A DNA stretch of 6,356 nt from Pseudomonadota bacterium (GCA_015486445.1 WFRT01000220.1:1-6356); one strand, 5' to 3'; positions 1 through 5,618 are shown, counted from the stretch's first letter. Made by a program: numbers and translations. Notes: generated by a model from the letters alone, not told the origin.

Positions 1-629
1 CCGAGGCCGATGACGATGTGGCGCAGGGCCTGGGCGCAGAAGTCGATGATCCACTTGACCTCGACCCGGTTGGGGTCGATGTCGAGGCGTTTGAGGTTCT
101 TTTTGGCCAGGAACTCGTCGGTGTTGTTCTGTTCGTGCTGCATGCGCGAGGTCAGGGCGACCATCATCAGGTTGTGGGCGTTCATGATGTTGTCGATGTC
201 GCCGGTCAGACCGAGGGAGAACGGGGTCAGGGGAATGGTCTGGGCGAGACCGCCGCCGGCCGCCGAACCCTTGACGTTGAAGGTCGGGCCGCCGGAGGGC
301 TGACGGATGGCGCCGACCACCTTCTTGCCCATCAGGCCGAGGCCCTGGACCAGGCCCATGCTGGTCGTGGTCTTGCCTTCACCGAGCGGGGTCGGGGTGA
401 TCGCGGTGACGTTGATGTATTTGCCGTTGGGTTTGTCTTTAAGGCGCTCCAGGACTTTCATGTAATCGACCTTGGCGACATACTTGCCCATCGGAATCAA
501 CTCTTCGCCTTCAAGGCCGAGTTCGTCGGCGATCTGGATGATCGGCTTCATCAGTTTTTCTTCGGCCAGAGCGGCGATCTGCCAGTCAGCCAGGTTCGGG
601 GCGTCAAAGACGCTGAAATCTAATCCCAT
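1..629 (-). CDS. fhs: Formate--tetrahydrofolate ligase, N-terminal part (runs off left edge)
   Basis: This cytosolic enzyme joins formate to tetrahydrofolate using ATP and gives 10-formyl-THF, the entry to the one-carbon pool and to the methyl branch of the Wood-Ljungdahl pathway. Codons 1-209 are present; the family is usually about 560-590 residues, so nearly two thirds lies outside the window. The ATP-binding loop [12 protein letters not shown] is at residues 78-89, followed by [20 protein letters not shown] (108-127), the LTGDI segment (141-145), AHNL (151-154) and [14 protein letters not shown] (196-209). Classical enzymes such as that of Moorella have REPSLGP where this one has RQPSGGP. 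This protein also has an insertion with [11 protein letters not shown] (163-173). From memory, both traits mark a divergent branch common in sulfate-reducing and related Deltaproteobacteria. The start is set by GAGGAGGAA seven bases upstream. Residues Lys86, Arg109 and His152 appear to match substrate-site residues of the family. The family call is very secure. Confidence 0.96.
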   Translation of the reverse strand, partial: MGLDFSVFDAPNLADWQIAALAEEKLMKPIIQIADELGLEGEELIPMGKYVAKVDYMKVLERLKDKPNGKYINVTAITPTPLGEGKTTTSMGLVQGLGLMGKKVVGAIRQPSGGPTFNVKGSAAGGGLAQTIPLTPFSLGLTGDIDNIMNAHNLMMVALTSRMQHEQNNTDEFLAKKNLKRLDIDPNRVEVKWIIDFCAQALRHIVIGL

Positions 630-636
630 TTTCTTG

Positions 637-645
637 TTCCTCCTC
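637..645 (-). promoter_or_regulatory. fhs ribosome binding site
   Basis: Read on the minus strand this is GAGGAGGAA, a near-perfect anti-16S match seven bases before the ATG at 629. It fixes the fhs start and suggests efficient translation once the leader has been transcribed. Confidence 0.85.
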
Positions 646-890
646 AAGGAATTTTAGGTTGCCGGCCGGTTCCGGCCAGATGGTTAAGGCACACACCAGC
701 CGGACTGGTGGTAAAAAAAAGGCAGCGACCCGGGAACGGGCCCCGGTCGTTGCCGTACTTTGTCAGGATCTGGTGTCGTGATCGGTGTGGTGAGCCTGCA
801 TGGTTGTCCGGTAATCTGTTTTCCCCTGCCATTGCCGGAAACAGCCGAAATCCGGGGTTTGATCATTGAATAATCAGTTGAACCGCGGGG
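646..890 (-). promoter_or_regulatory. Candidate attenuated leader of fhs (non-coding gap 630-1019)
   Basis: No convincing protein gene lies in this gap. Read leftwards from the promoter candidate at 891-919, the transcript would carry about 250 bases before the fhs start. It would contain a strong terminator (754 to 713), a hairpin with arms 705-710 and 694-699 (CTGGTG/CACCAG, 5-base loop), and a GC-rich palindrome at 664-677, before the fhs Shine-Dalgarno. A terminator placed between promoter and ribosome binding site is the layout of a riboswitch or other attenuator. I looked for the hallmark of the ZTP riboswitch, a known regulator of fhs genes, and did not find its conserved CCGCCTGGGC-type element. 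The alternative is that the terminator simply ends the upstream nucleotidyltransferase transcript, but I see no good promoter between it and fhs. Confidence 0.4.
713..754 (-). terminator. Intrinsic terminator in the cca-fhs gap
   Basis: On the minus strand a long GC-rich stem (arms 754-741 and 734-721) is followed directly by eight Ts (720-713). The stem runs GGCA/TGCC, an A-C mismatch, CGACC/GGTCG, a G-G mismatch (or bulge), then GGG/CCC around a six-base loop. It is a textbook Rho-independent terminator in the leftward direction. It lies 84 bases upstream of the fhs ATG and 266 bases beyond the cca stop, so it may end the cca transcript, attenuate fhs, or do both. Confidence 0.8.
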
Positions 891-919
891 CTCATATACT
901 ATTGAGTCGGGAATGTCAA
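891..919 (-). promoter_or_regulatory. Candidate sigma-70 promoter for fhs
   Basis: The minus strand has a perfect -35 TTGACA (919-914). The -10 could be TATGAG (896-891) with 17-base spacing or TATATG (898-893) with 15-base spacing, each matching consensus at four of six positions. The local AT-rich patch in a GC-rich region supports a promoter. Transcription would start near 885 and enter the fhs leader. Confidence 0.5.
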
Positions 920-939
920 TCTTTTTTCACCCCGACCCT

Positions 940-959
940 GTATACAAAAGAAAGTATAT
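940..959. repeat. Operator-like inverted repeat upstream of the fhs promoter
   Basis: TATAC (941-945) and GTATA (954-958) are perfect inverted arms around AAAAGAAA; adding flanking bases gives GTATAC and GTATAT. It sits about 21 bases upstream of the -35 element on the fhs side, a usual place for an activator site. No regulator can be named from it. Confidence 0.35.
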
Positions 960-980
960 TTGCTGTCGGGTCGCAACTCT

Positions 981-999
981 CCGGGGCCGTTTTCCCCGG
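981..999 (-). terminator. GC hairpin just after the cca stop
   Basis: CCGGGG (981-986) and CCCCGG (994-999) form a six-pair stem with a seven-base loop, 21 bases beyond the nucleotidyltransferase stop codon. No T-run follows on either strand, so it is at best a weak or Rho-assisted terminator or an mRNA 3'-end stabiliser. Confidence 0.25.
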
Positions 1000-1019
1000 T
1001 TGTCCGTCTGCCGGCCGCT

Positions 1020-2444
1020 CTACTCGGCCCCCGGCCCCGGCGGTGAGGCGATCAGTTCGCGGGCGGCCTCCAGGGCCTCCGCCCGGCTGCGGATGGTCCC
1101 GGCGATCTGCCTTTTGTGGATCAGGCGGATGATGACTCCCATGCCGGGCCCGGGCTCCATCCCCAGTTTGATCAGATCCTGGCCGCCCAGCAGGGGTTTG
1201 ATCAGGTTTTCCTTTTCCTGGTCGAAGATGGTCAGCAGCTCCCGGCCGAGACCGATCAGGGCGGCCCGGCGCGGGGCCGGATCCCGGCCCCGGGTGGCGT
1301 TGAGATCGGCCAGGGCGTGGAGCAGCAGCAGGGGCAGATCTTCACCGAGGTCGAAGACCAGCCGGCGCCGGCTTTTTTCCCGGCTCTCGCCGCGGAGAAG
1401 CTGCAGCGGGCGCAGGTGGTTTTCAATCAGCCGGGAGACTCTTTTCAGAAAAGGTTTGCCGAGGGCGTACCCGGCAAGGCTCTCGCGGGCGAGGTGGGCC
1501 GAGAAGCGCTCGTGGCCGTAAAAGTGGATGATGCCGCTGTCGGAATCGACGGTCCTGCTCAGGGCCTTGCCGGTATCGTGAAAAAGCCCGGCCCATTTGA
1601 GCAGGAGCAACGACTCTTCTTCCAGCCGGCCCGGTCTGTTGAAGGGGTTTTCCTCAGCCAGCCGGTCGCACTCGGCAAGCATGGCCAGGGTATGGTCCAG
1701 GCCATCCAGATGATGGTAGTTGTTCTGAGTGAGCCCCTCCAGGGCGCGCAGGGGAGGGAACACCGTCTGCAGGGCCCCGACCCCGGCCAGAATTTGCAGG
1801 CCGTCGGCGGCGCTGGGATGGAGCAGGATGTGGTTGAACTCCACCGCCAGCCGCTCCCCCGCCACCCCGGAGAGGCCGGCTGCGGCCGTTGTCATCGCAT
1901 CCCGGGTGGAAGGCGTGATGCGACCGTCGATTTCGAGCTTGAAGCGGGCGGCCCGGACGATGCGCAGGGGGTCGGCGGCGAAGTTTTCCGGAGCGATGCA
2001 GGTTATCTCCCGGTTTTCGAGATCCCGGCGACCGCCGAAGGGGTCGTGAAAAATGCCGTCATGCAGGCCCAGGGCCATCGCGTTGATGGTGAAGTCCCGG
2101 CGTTTGAGATCGTCATTCAGAAAGGCGCCCTCGAGGGCTGCAAGGTCAATGGTCAGCTTGCGGCCGACCAGCCGCCGGGTCTTGAACTCCCGGGCCCGGG
2201 TTCCCAGGGTTACGAAATGGCCGCCGAGGGTTTCGGTAAAGAGCTTTTCCCAGAAACCGAAATCCTGTTCGTTGCAGGAAAAATCAAGATCGCTGACGGT
2301 TTTTCCCCGGCAGAGATCCCTTAAGGCTCCTCCCACCAGATAGAGCGGGATTTTCTCCGTCGCCGCGCGCCCGGCCAGTTCGTGGTATTCGGGCAGGAGC
2401 CGGCCCAAACGCAGGAATATCTCCCGGAGCATGGTTTCGTTCAT
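1020..2444 (-). CDS. cca: Class II tRNA nucleotidyltransferase / poly(A) polymerase with HD domain
   Basis: Members of this family add CCA, CC or A to tRNA 3' ends, or poly(A) tails to RNA. Using the ATG at 2444 the protein has 474 residues. The head domain shows LVGGALRD (36-43), the metal-binding DLD (52-54), a third acidic residue in TIDLA (Asp100) and RRDFTINAMA (115-124). The nucleotide-recognition segment ADPLRIVRAARF is at about 157-168, and GERLAVEF at 196-203. An HD phosphohydrolase domain follows (HDTGK from His289, with later His311 and His343), as in Escherichia coli Cca. The C-terminus has the GGQDLIKLG...PGPGMG segment (about 420-436) typical of bacterial CCA enzymes. The start is uncertain: an in-frame TTG at 2519 and an ATG at 2468 also exist. 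2444 is preferred because AGG lies five bases upstream. Geobacter relatives are reported to split CC- and A-adding between enzymes, so the exact product is not settled. Confidence 0.9.
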   Translation of the reverse strand: MNETMLREIFLRLGRLLPEYHELAGRAATEKIPLYLVGGALRDLCRGKTVSDLDFSCNEQDFGFWEKLFTETLGGHFVTLGTRAREFKTRRLVGRKLTIDLAALEGAFLNDDLKRRDFTINAMALGLHDGIFHDPFGGRRDLENREITCIAPENFAADPLRIVRAARFKLEIDGRITPSTRDAMTTAAAGLSGVAGERLAVEFNHILLHPSAADGLQILAGVGALQTVFPPLRALEGLTQNNYHHLDGLDHTLAMLAECDRLAEENPFNRPGRLEEESLLLLKWAGLFHDTGKALSRTVDSDSGIIHFYGHERFSAHLARESLAGYALGKPFLKRVSRLIENHLRPLQLLRGESREKSRRRLVFDLGEDLPLLLLHALADLNATRGRDPAPRRAALIGLGRELLTIFDQEKENLIKPLLGGQDLIKLGMEPGPGMGVIIRLIHKRQIAGTIRSRAEALEAARELIASPPGPGAE

Positions 2445-2592
2445 GTCTGCCTGCTTTTGCCTGTTCATAAGGTTGACTGGAGTGGTCTGCAACTTTGCCG
2501 AATTTCGGTTTTTTGTCAAATGGTTTGTGGCCGGTTGCCGGCGATCGGGGCCGGGGGCCGCGGCCGGGGTCGTGCCGGGCGGCAGTTTTCGG

Positions 2593-2600
2593 TGGAATTT
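2593..2600. repeat. Left target-site duplication of the MITE
   Basis: TGGAATTT abuts the left end of the element and is repeated exactly at 2837-2844. An 8-bp duplication matches IS66-family transposition. Confidence 0.85.
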
Positions 2601-2836
2601 GTAACTATTCAGCCGAATACGGGGTCGGGCGCAGCTTTTCTTCGCTAAGCGTTAAGATTTCTGTTTTTCCACGCGCTCGCTTCGCCCGCATTGCAAAACT
2701 CGCTACGCTCAGACAGTTGCAATGCTTATGGGCTCACGCTCGCTGGGAAAAACAACGAAATCTTTCCGAAACCGCTCAGAAAAACCACCCCCGCCCCCTC
2801 CTGAAAGAAGGGAAATAAATTTAGCTGAATAGTTAC
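2601..2836. mobile_element. 236-bp MITE-like element, probably IS66-family derived
   Basis: The ends are perfect 13-bp inverted repeats: GTAACTATTCAGC (2601-2613) and GCTGAATAGTTAC (2824-2836). An exact 8-bp direct repeat, TGGAATTT, flanks it on both sides. Terminal GTAA together with 8-bp duplications is characteristic of the IS66 family. No transposase is encoded, so the element is non-autonomous and would need one supplied in trans. The interior is one long imperfect palindrome and carries CTCGCT/CGCTC motifs. It landed between the divergent cca and rdgB genes. Removing it and one duplication copy leaves a normal intergenic spacer, so neither gene is broken. Family assignment is inference from ends and duplication length; the mobile nature is directly supported. 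Confidence 0.88.
2636..2782. repeat. Long imperfect internal palindrome of the MITE
   Basis: Paired blocks run from outside to inside. AAGATTTC (2654-2661) faces GAAATCTT (2757-2764), GTTTTTCC (2663-2670) faces GGAAAAAC (2746-2753), and GCATTGCAA (2688-2696) faces TTGCAATGC (2717-2725). TTTTCT near 2636 also faces AGAAAA near 2777. Either strand, as RNA or single-stranded DNA, could fold into a hairpin of about 145 bases. Confidence 0.75.
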
Positions 2837-2844
2837 TGGAATTT
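2837..2844. repeat. Right target-site duplication of the MITE
   Basis: TGGAATTT follows the right terminal repeat and is an exact copy of 2593-2600. It marks the insertion point within the ancestral cca-rdgB spacer. Confidence 0.85.
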
Positions 2845-2925
2845 TATCCCCGTTTGAGCTACATGTTCCGGAGGCCGTAAGCTGTGAGGGCGGGCATAAC
2901 CATCAGGTGAAAGTGCAGGGGCAAA

Positions 2926-3540
2926 ATGGTCGTGAAACCGCAAAAAATCGATCGTCTGGTACTGGCTACCGGCAACCAGGGAAAAATCAGGGAACTGAAA
3001 CGACTGCTGGCCGGGACCGGGATTGTTCTGCAGGGGATCTCCGACTATCCTGAGTTCGTAATGCCGGAAGAAAACGGCAGAACCTTTCTCGACAATGCCC
3101 GGCTCAAGGCCCGGGCGCTGGGGAAGGTGACCGGAACCTGGGTGCTGAGCGACGATTCCGGTCTTGTGGTCGACGCCCTGCAGGGGGCCCCGGGGGTGCA
3201 TTCCGCCCGCTACGCCGGACCGCGGGCCACGGATCGCGATAACAACCTGAAACTGCTGTCGGTTCTTGACGGAATAGAGGACGACAAGCGGGCCGCGGCT
3301 TTTCACTGCGTCCTGGTGCTGCGCTCGCCGGAGGGGAACGAGTGGACTTTTGCCGGCCGCTGCCGGGGGCGGATAGCCCGGGCCCCCTCGGGGAGTGGGG
3401 GGTTTGGCTACGATCCGGTGTTTCTGGCGCCGCCGGACTTCCAGCGGACCATGGCCGAACTCTCGCCGGCGGAGAAAAATGCCTTAAGTCACCGGGGTGC
3501 CGCCTTGGAGAAGTTGTGCGACTGGCTGGCCGGGGCGTAA
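2926..3540 (+). CDS. rdgB: XTP/dITP pyrophosphatase (RdgB/HAM1 family)
   Basis: This soluble enzyme hydrolyses non-canonical purine triphosphates (dITP, XTP, ITP) to the monophosphate and pyrophosphate, which keeps deaminated bases out of DNA and RNA. The 204-residue product has the full family signature. It includes LATGNQGK (13-20), the EENGRTFLDNA stretch (48-58), the catalytic SDDSGL (75-80, Asp77 being the likely general base), DALQGAPGVHSARYAG (83-98), GSGGFGYDPVF (156-166) and ELSPAEKNALSHRG (178-191). Length is normal for the family. The start is supported by CAGGGG six bases upstream of the ATG. It lies about 80 bases beyond the MITE, so its promoter must be inside that interval, in the MITE, or absent; I see no strong match. 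The gene is intact, and rho follows after a long leader. Confidence 0.97.
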   Translation: MVVKPQKIDRLVLATGNQGKIRELKRLLAGTGIVLQGISDYPEFVMPEENGRTFLDNARLKARALGKVTGTWVLSDDSGLVVDALQGAPGVHSARYAGPRATDRDNNLKLLSVLDGIEDDKRAAAFHCVLVLRSPEGNEWTFAGRCRGRIARAPSGSGGFGYDPVFLAPPDFQRTMAELSPAEKNALSHRGAALEKLCDWLAGA

Positions 3541-3544
3541 AAAA

Positions 3545-3587
3545 AGGTTGACAACCTCCAACTGAACTTCTATATATCCGATATATA
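3545..3587 (+). promoter_or_regulatory. Strong sigma-70 promoter with two embedded palindromes, upstream of rho
   Basis: A perfect -35 TTGACA (3548-3553) and TATATA (3571-3576) are separated by exactly 17 bases. The -35 lies inside the perfect palindrome AGGTTG-A-CAACCT (3545-3557). The -10 begins the perfect palindrome TATATAT-CCG-ATATATA (3571-3587). The predicted start is near 3583, only 43 bases after the rdgB stop. The promoter faces rho with a leader of about 500 bases. The two palindromes suggest repressor binding over the core promoter; the regulator cannot be identified. Confidence 0.7.
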
Positions 3588-3902
3588 AAATATACCCGCC
3601 TGCCTTGATCATATCTCCAGAAAAAGAGTACATCCGTTTTTATATTCAGATGCCGGGTGGCAGGGAAAGCCTCGTCAGTGGATAAAACGGCCGCTTTCCA
3701 GATTAATGTGGTTTTCCCAGAGCCGTTCGTAAAAAAGAGCAAATCCAGACGTACACATCATTTTCTGTCCTGTTCCCAGTCAATATAAAATAATATCTTA
3801 TCTCGATTTGGAAATTATTGCGGCAGAGTCAGGTCCCGGCCGCTGCGGGCTTTCAAGAGCCAGACTCCCCCGGTGGGAAGAGAGGCTTTTAAGGTTCAGC
3901 GG

Positions 3903-3920
3903 AGGCCGGTCAGGCCGGTC
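3903..3920. repeat. 9-bp tandem duplication
   Basis: AGGCCGGTC occurs twice head to tail (3903-3911 and 3912-3920) within the rho leader. It may reflect replication slippage. Confidence 0.6.
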
Positions 3921-3954
3921 GTGAATTAAGGTTGTTCGTTTTAATCATCAACAT

Positions 3955-3981
3955 GCCGGCGCCGGTCGCCGGCCGGTTTTT
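3955..3981 (+). terminator. Terminator-like hairpin in the rho leader
   Basis: GCCGGCG (3955-3961) and CGCCGGC (3967-3973) form a perfect seven-pair stem with a five-base loop, followed by CGG and TTTTT (3977-3981). An alternative register pairs 3956-3965 with 3969-3976 through a two-base bulge and places the T-run directly after the stem. It lies about 100 bases before the rho start, so readthrough would be needed for rho expression from the upstream promoter. Confidence 0.55.
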
Positions 3982-4071
3982 CCTGTTCGCCTGTTTGCAG
4001 GTGCCCGGCTTTCAGCCGGTGGGCCCGGGCCGCGTGGGAAGCGGGAAGAGAGCTTAACGCTAAATTTTTTT

Positions 4072-4076
4072 AAGGA
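4072..4076 (+). promoter_or_regulatory. rho ribosome binding site, decides the start
   Basis: AAGGA lies six bases before the ATG at 4083 but directly abuts the in-frame ATG at 4077. This favours 4083, which also gives the usual Rho N-terminus beginning MNL-ELK. Confidence 0.75.
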
Positions 4077-4082
4077 ATGCGT

Positions 4083-5330
4083 ATGAACCTGAACGAATTG
4101 AAAACCAAGAAGATTTCCGAGCTGATCGATCTGGGGCGCGAGCTGCAGATCGAGGGAGCCTCCGGAATGCGCCGCCAGGAACTGATCTTTGCCATTCTCC
4201 AGACCCATGTCAACAAGAACGGGGCGATCTTTGGTGAAGGGGTGCTCGAGACCCTGCCCGACGGCTTCGGTTTTCTCCGGGCCCCGGACTACAACTACCT
4301 CTCCGGCCCGGATGACATCTATGTTTCGCCCTCGCAGATCAGGCGCTTCAACCTCAGAACCGGGGATACCATCGCCGGCCAGATCCGTTCCCCCAAGGAA
4401 GGGGAGCGCTATTTTGCCCTGCTCAAGGTCGAGTCGATCAACCACCAGCCGCCGGAGAAGGCCCGCGACAAGATCCTGTTCGACAACCTGACTCCGATTT
4501 TTCCCGACCAGCGCTTTTTTCTCGAGCGCGAGCATGACGACTACTCGATGCGGGTCATGGACCTGATGACCCCGATCGGCAAAGGCCAGCGGGGGCTGAT
4601 CGTGGCTCCGCCGCGCACCGGCAAGACCGTGCTTTTAAAGAAGATTGCCAACAGCCTGACCGCCAACCACCCCGACATCACCCTGATCGTCCTGCTGATT
4701 GATGAACGTCCCGAAGAGGTTACCGACATGAAGCGCTCGGTCCGCGGCGAGGTGGTCTCCTCGACTTTCGATGAGCCGCCGCAGCGTCATATCCAGGTCG
4801 CGGAGATGGTGGTCGAGAAGGCCAAGCGCCTGGTCGAGCACCGGAATGACGTCGTCATCCTGCTCGACAGCATCACCCGCCTGGCCCGGGCCTACAACAC
4901 CGTGGTGCCGGCCAGCGGCAAGGTTTTGTCCGGCGGGGTCGATTCCAACGCCCTGCACAAGCCCAAGCGTTTTTTCGGGGCCGCCCGGAACATCGAGGAG
5001 GGAGGGTCGCTGACGATTATCTCGACCGCCCTGATAGATACCGGCAGCCGGATGGACGAGGTCATTTTCGAGGAGTTCAAGGGCACCGGCAACATGGAAC
5101 TTCACCTGGAACGGCGCCTGGCCGACAAGCGTACTTTCCCGGCGATCGACATCATGCGCTCCGGTACCCGGCGCGAGGATCTCCTGATGGATCCCCAGGA
5201 CCTCCAGCGGGTCTGGATCCTGCGCAAATTCATCCAGCCGATGAATGTCGTGGAGGCCATGGAGTTTCTCCTGGAGAAGATGAAGGGGACCAAGAACAAC
5301 GCCGATTTTCTTGACTCGATGAACAGCTAG
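4083..5330 (+). CDS. rho: Transcription termination factor Rho
   Basis: Rho is the hexameric RNA-dependent ATPase/helicase that loads on C-rich nascent RNA and ends transcription. The product has 415 residues (Escherichia coli 419). It has an N-terminal helical domain, then the cold-shock-like primary RNA-binding domain with GFGFLR (61-66) and [13 protein letters not shown] (77-89). The motor domain has Walker A APPRTGKT (175-182, Lys181), [13 protein letters not shown] (204-216, Glu211 matching the catalytic glutamate), and Walker B VVILLDS (257-263, Asp262). The Q-loop region [20 protein letters not shown] is at 284-303, the R-loop GTGNMELHL at 334-342, and the arginine-finger segment SGTRRED at 360-366. 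The P-loop reads PPRTGKT where Escherichia coli has PPKAGKT, a conservative variant. No large N-terminal insertion is present. rpmE follows after a 90-base spacer with its own promoter candidate. Confidence 0.99.
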   Translation: MNLNELKTKKISELIDLGRELQIEGASGMRRQELIFAILQTHVNKNGAIFGEGVLETLPDGFGFLRAPDYNYLSGPDDIYVSPSQIRRFNLRTGDTIAGQIRSPKEGERYFALLKVESINHQPPEKARDKILFDNLTPIFPDQRFFLEREHDDYSMRVMDLMTPIGKGQRGLIVAPPRTGKTVLLKKIANSLTANHPDITLIVLLIDERPEEVTDMKRSVRGEVVSSTFDEPPQRHIQVAEMVVEKAKRLVEHRNDVVILLDSITRLARAYNTVVPASGKVLSGGVDSNALHKPKRFFGAARNIEEGGSLTIISTALIDTGSRMDEVIFEEFKGTGNMELHLERRLADKRTFPAIDIMRSGTRREDLLMDPQDLQRVWILRKFIQPMNVVEAMEFLLEKMKGTKNNADFLDSMNS

Positions 5331-5342
5331 GGCTCTTTTTGG

Positions 5343-5372
5343 TTGACAAACGTCATCTTTTAGATGTAGTTA
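5343..5372 (+). promoter_or_regulatory. Candidate promoter for rpmE-thyX
   Basis: A perfect -35 TTGACA (5343-5348) lies 12 bases after the rho stop. The best -10 is weak, TAGTTA (5367-5372) at 18-base spacing. The inverted repeat CATCT-TTT-AGATG (5354-5366) fills the spacer. No clear terminator follows rho, so rpmE may also be read through from rho. Confidence 0.4.
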
Positions 5373-5404
5373 GCCCGCCTCATTCTCAATCGGACGAAAA
5401 TCCC

Positions 5405-5410
5405 AGGAGG
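5405..5410 (+). promoter_or_regulatory. rpmE ribosome binding site
   Basis: AGGAGG is a perfect Shine-Dalgarno core, ten bases before the ATG at 5421. It is the strongest such site on the plus strand here, in line with the high output expected for a ribosomal protein. Confidence 0.8.
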
Positions 5411-5420
5411 TTTCTCGATA

Positions 5421-5618
5421 ATGAAAGAAGGAATTCATCCCAAGTACGAGAAGTGCCAGGTCAACTGCGCCTGCGGCTTCAGTTTCGAAACCCGTTCAAC
5501 CCTGCCGGCAATCAAGGTAGAGGTCTGTTCCCAGTGTCATCCCTACTATACCGGCAAGCAGAAGTTCGTCGACTCGGCCGGCAGGATCGAAAAGTTCCGC
5601 CGCAAATACAACCGCTAG
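5421..5618 (+). CDS. rpmE: 50S ribosomal protein L31, zinc-binding (C+) form
   Basis: L31 is a small protein of the large subunit that contributes to a bridge between the subunits. The 65-residue product begins [10 protein letters not shown], as is typical of the family, and has [16 protein letters not shown] (40-55) near its C-terminus. Cysteines 16, 18, 36 and 39 match the zinc-binding CxC...CxxC set, so this is the zinc-containing form rather than the zinc-free paralogue induced under zinc starvation. An extra cysteine is present at position 12. The last codons and the stop lie in a hairpin that overlaps the thyX ribosome binding site. The order rho-rpmE is common in proteobacteria. Confidence 0.98.
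   Translation: MKEGIHPKYEKCQVNCACGFSFETRSTLPAIKVEVCSQCHPYYTGKQKFVDSAGRIEKFRRKYNR

Larger units (their letters stand above)
3588..4082 (+). promoter_or_regulatory. Long non-coding leader of rho
   Basis: About 495 bases separate the promoter from the rho start and no convincing protein gene lies in them. AT-rich patches (3571-3600, 3781-3800) give way to a GC-rich structured part from about 3835. There are GGCT/AGCC stems near 3849-3862, a 9-bp tandem duplication (3903-3920), a terminator-like hairpin (3955-3981) and a further CCGGC/GCCGG stem with a palindromic GGCCCGGGCC next to it. rho is autogenously controlled by termination in its leader in Escherichia coli, so a long regulated leader is plausible here. 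A 34-codon open frame (3953-4057) exists but has no visible ribosome binding site. Confidence 0.45.

Noticed and set aside
18..623. 201-codon plus-strand frame opposite fhs
   Set aside because: It is an antisense shadow of the well-supported fhs coding region.
684..866. 60-codon minus-strand frame in the fhs leader
   Set aside because: No ribosome binding site, it runs through the terminator stem and T-run, its composition is unlike a protein, and a second frame (644-832) overlaps it equally well.
855..880. FNR-like TTGAT...ATCA site
   Set aside because: The half-sites are eight bases apart rather than four, so it does not fit the consensus.
646..890. ZTP riboswitch upstream of fhs
   Set aside because: The known association made it worth looking for, but I could not find the conserved CCGCCTGGGC-type element or the matching 5' half.
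1116..2324. 402-codon plus-strand frame opposite cca
   Set aside because: It is antisense to a gene with complete family motifs; long antisense frames are expected in GC-rich DNA and its sequence has no recognisable domain.
2495..2818. 107-codon frame across the cca-rdgB spacer
   Set aside because: It is formed largely by the MITE and ends in a repeat-derived PLLKEG tail, so it is not a gene.
3104..3742. Minus-strand frame starting MLFFTNGSGKTT, resembling a P-loop
   Set aside because: It is antisense to rdgB, has no family match beyond the short GSGKTT string, and turns into low-complexity Arg/Pro/Ser-rich sequence.
3541..4076. tRNA or known small RNA in the rdgB-rho gap
   Set aside because: No cloverleaf, T-arm signature or recognisable RNA family was found by reading both strands.
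4077..4082. Upstream ATG for rho adding Met-Arg
   Set aside because: The Shine-Dalgarno AAGGA directly touches this ATG; spacing is right only for 4083, which also gives the family N-terminus.
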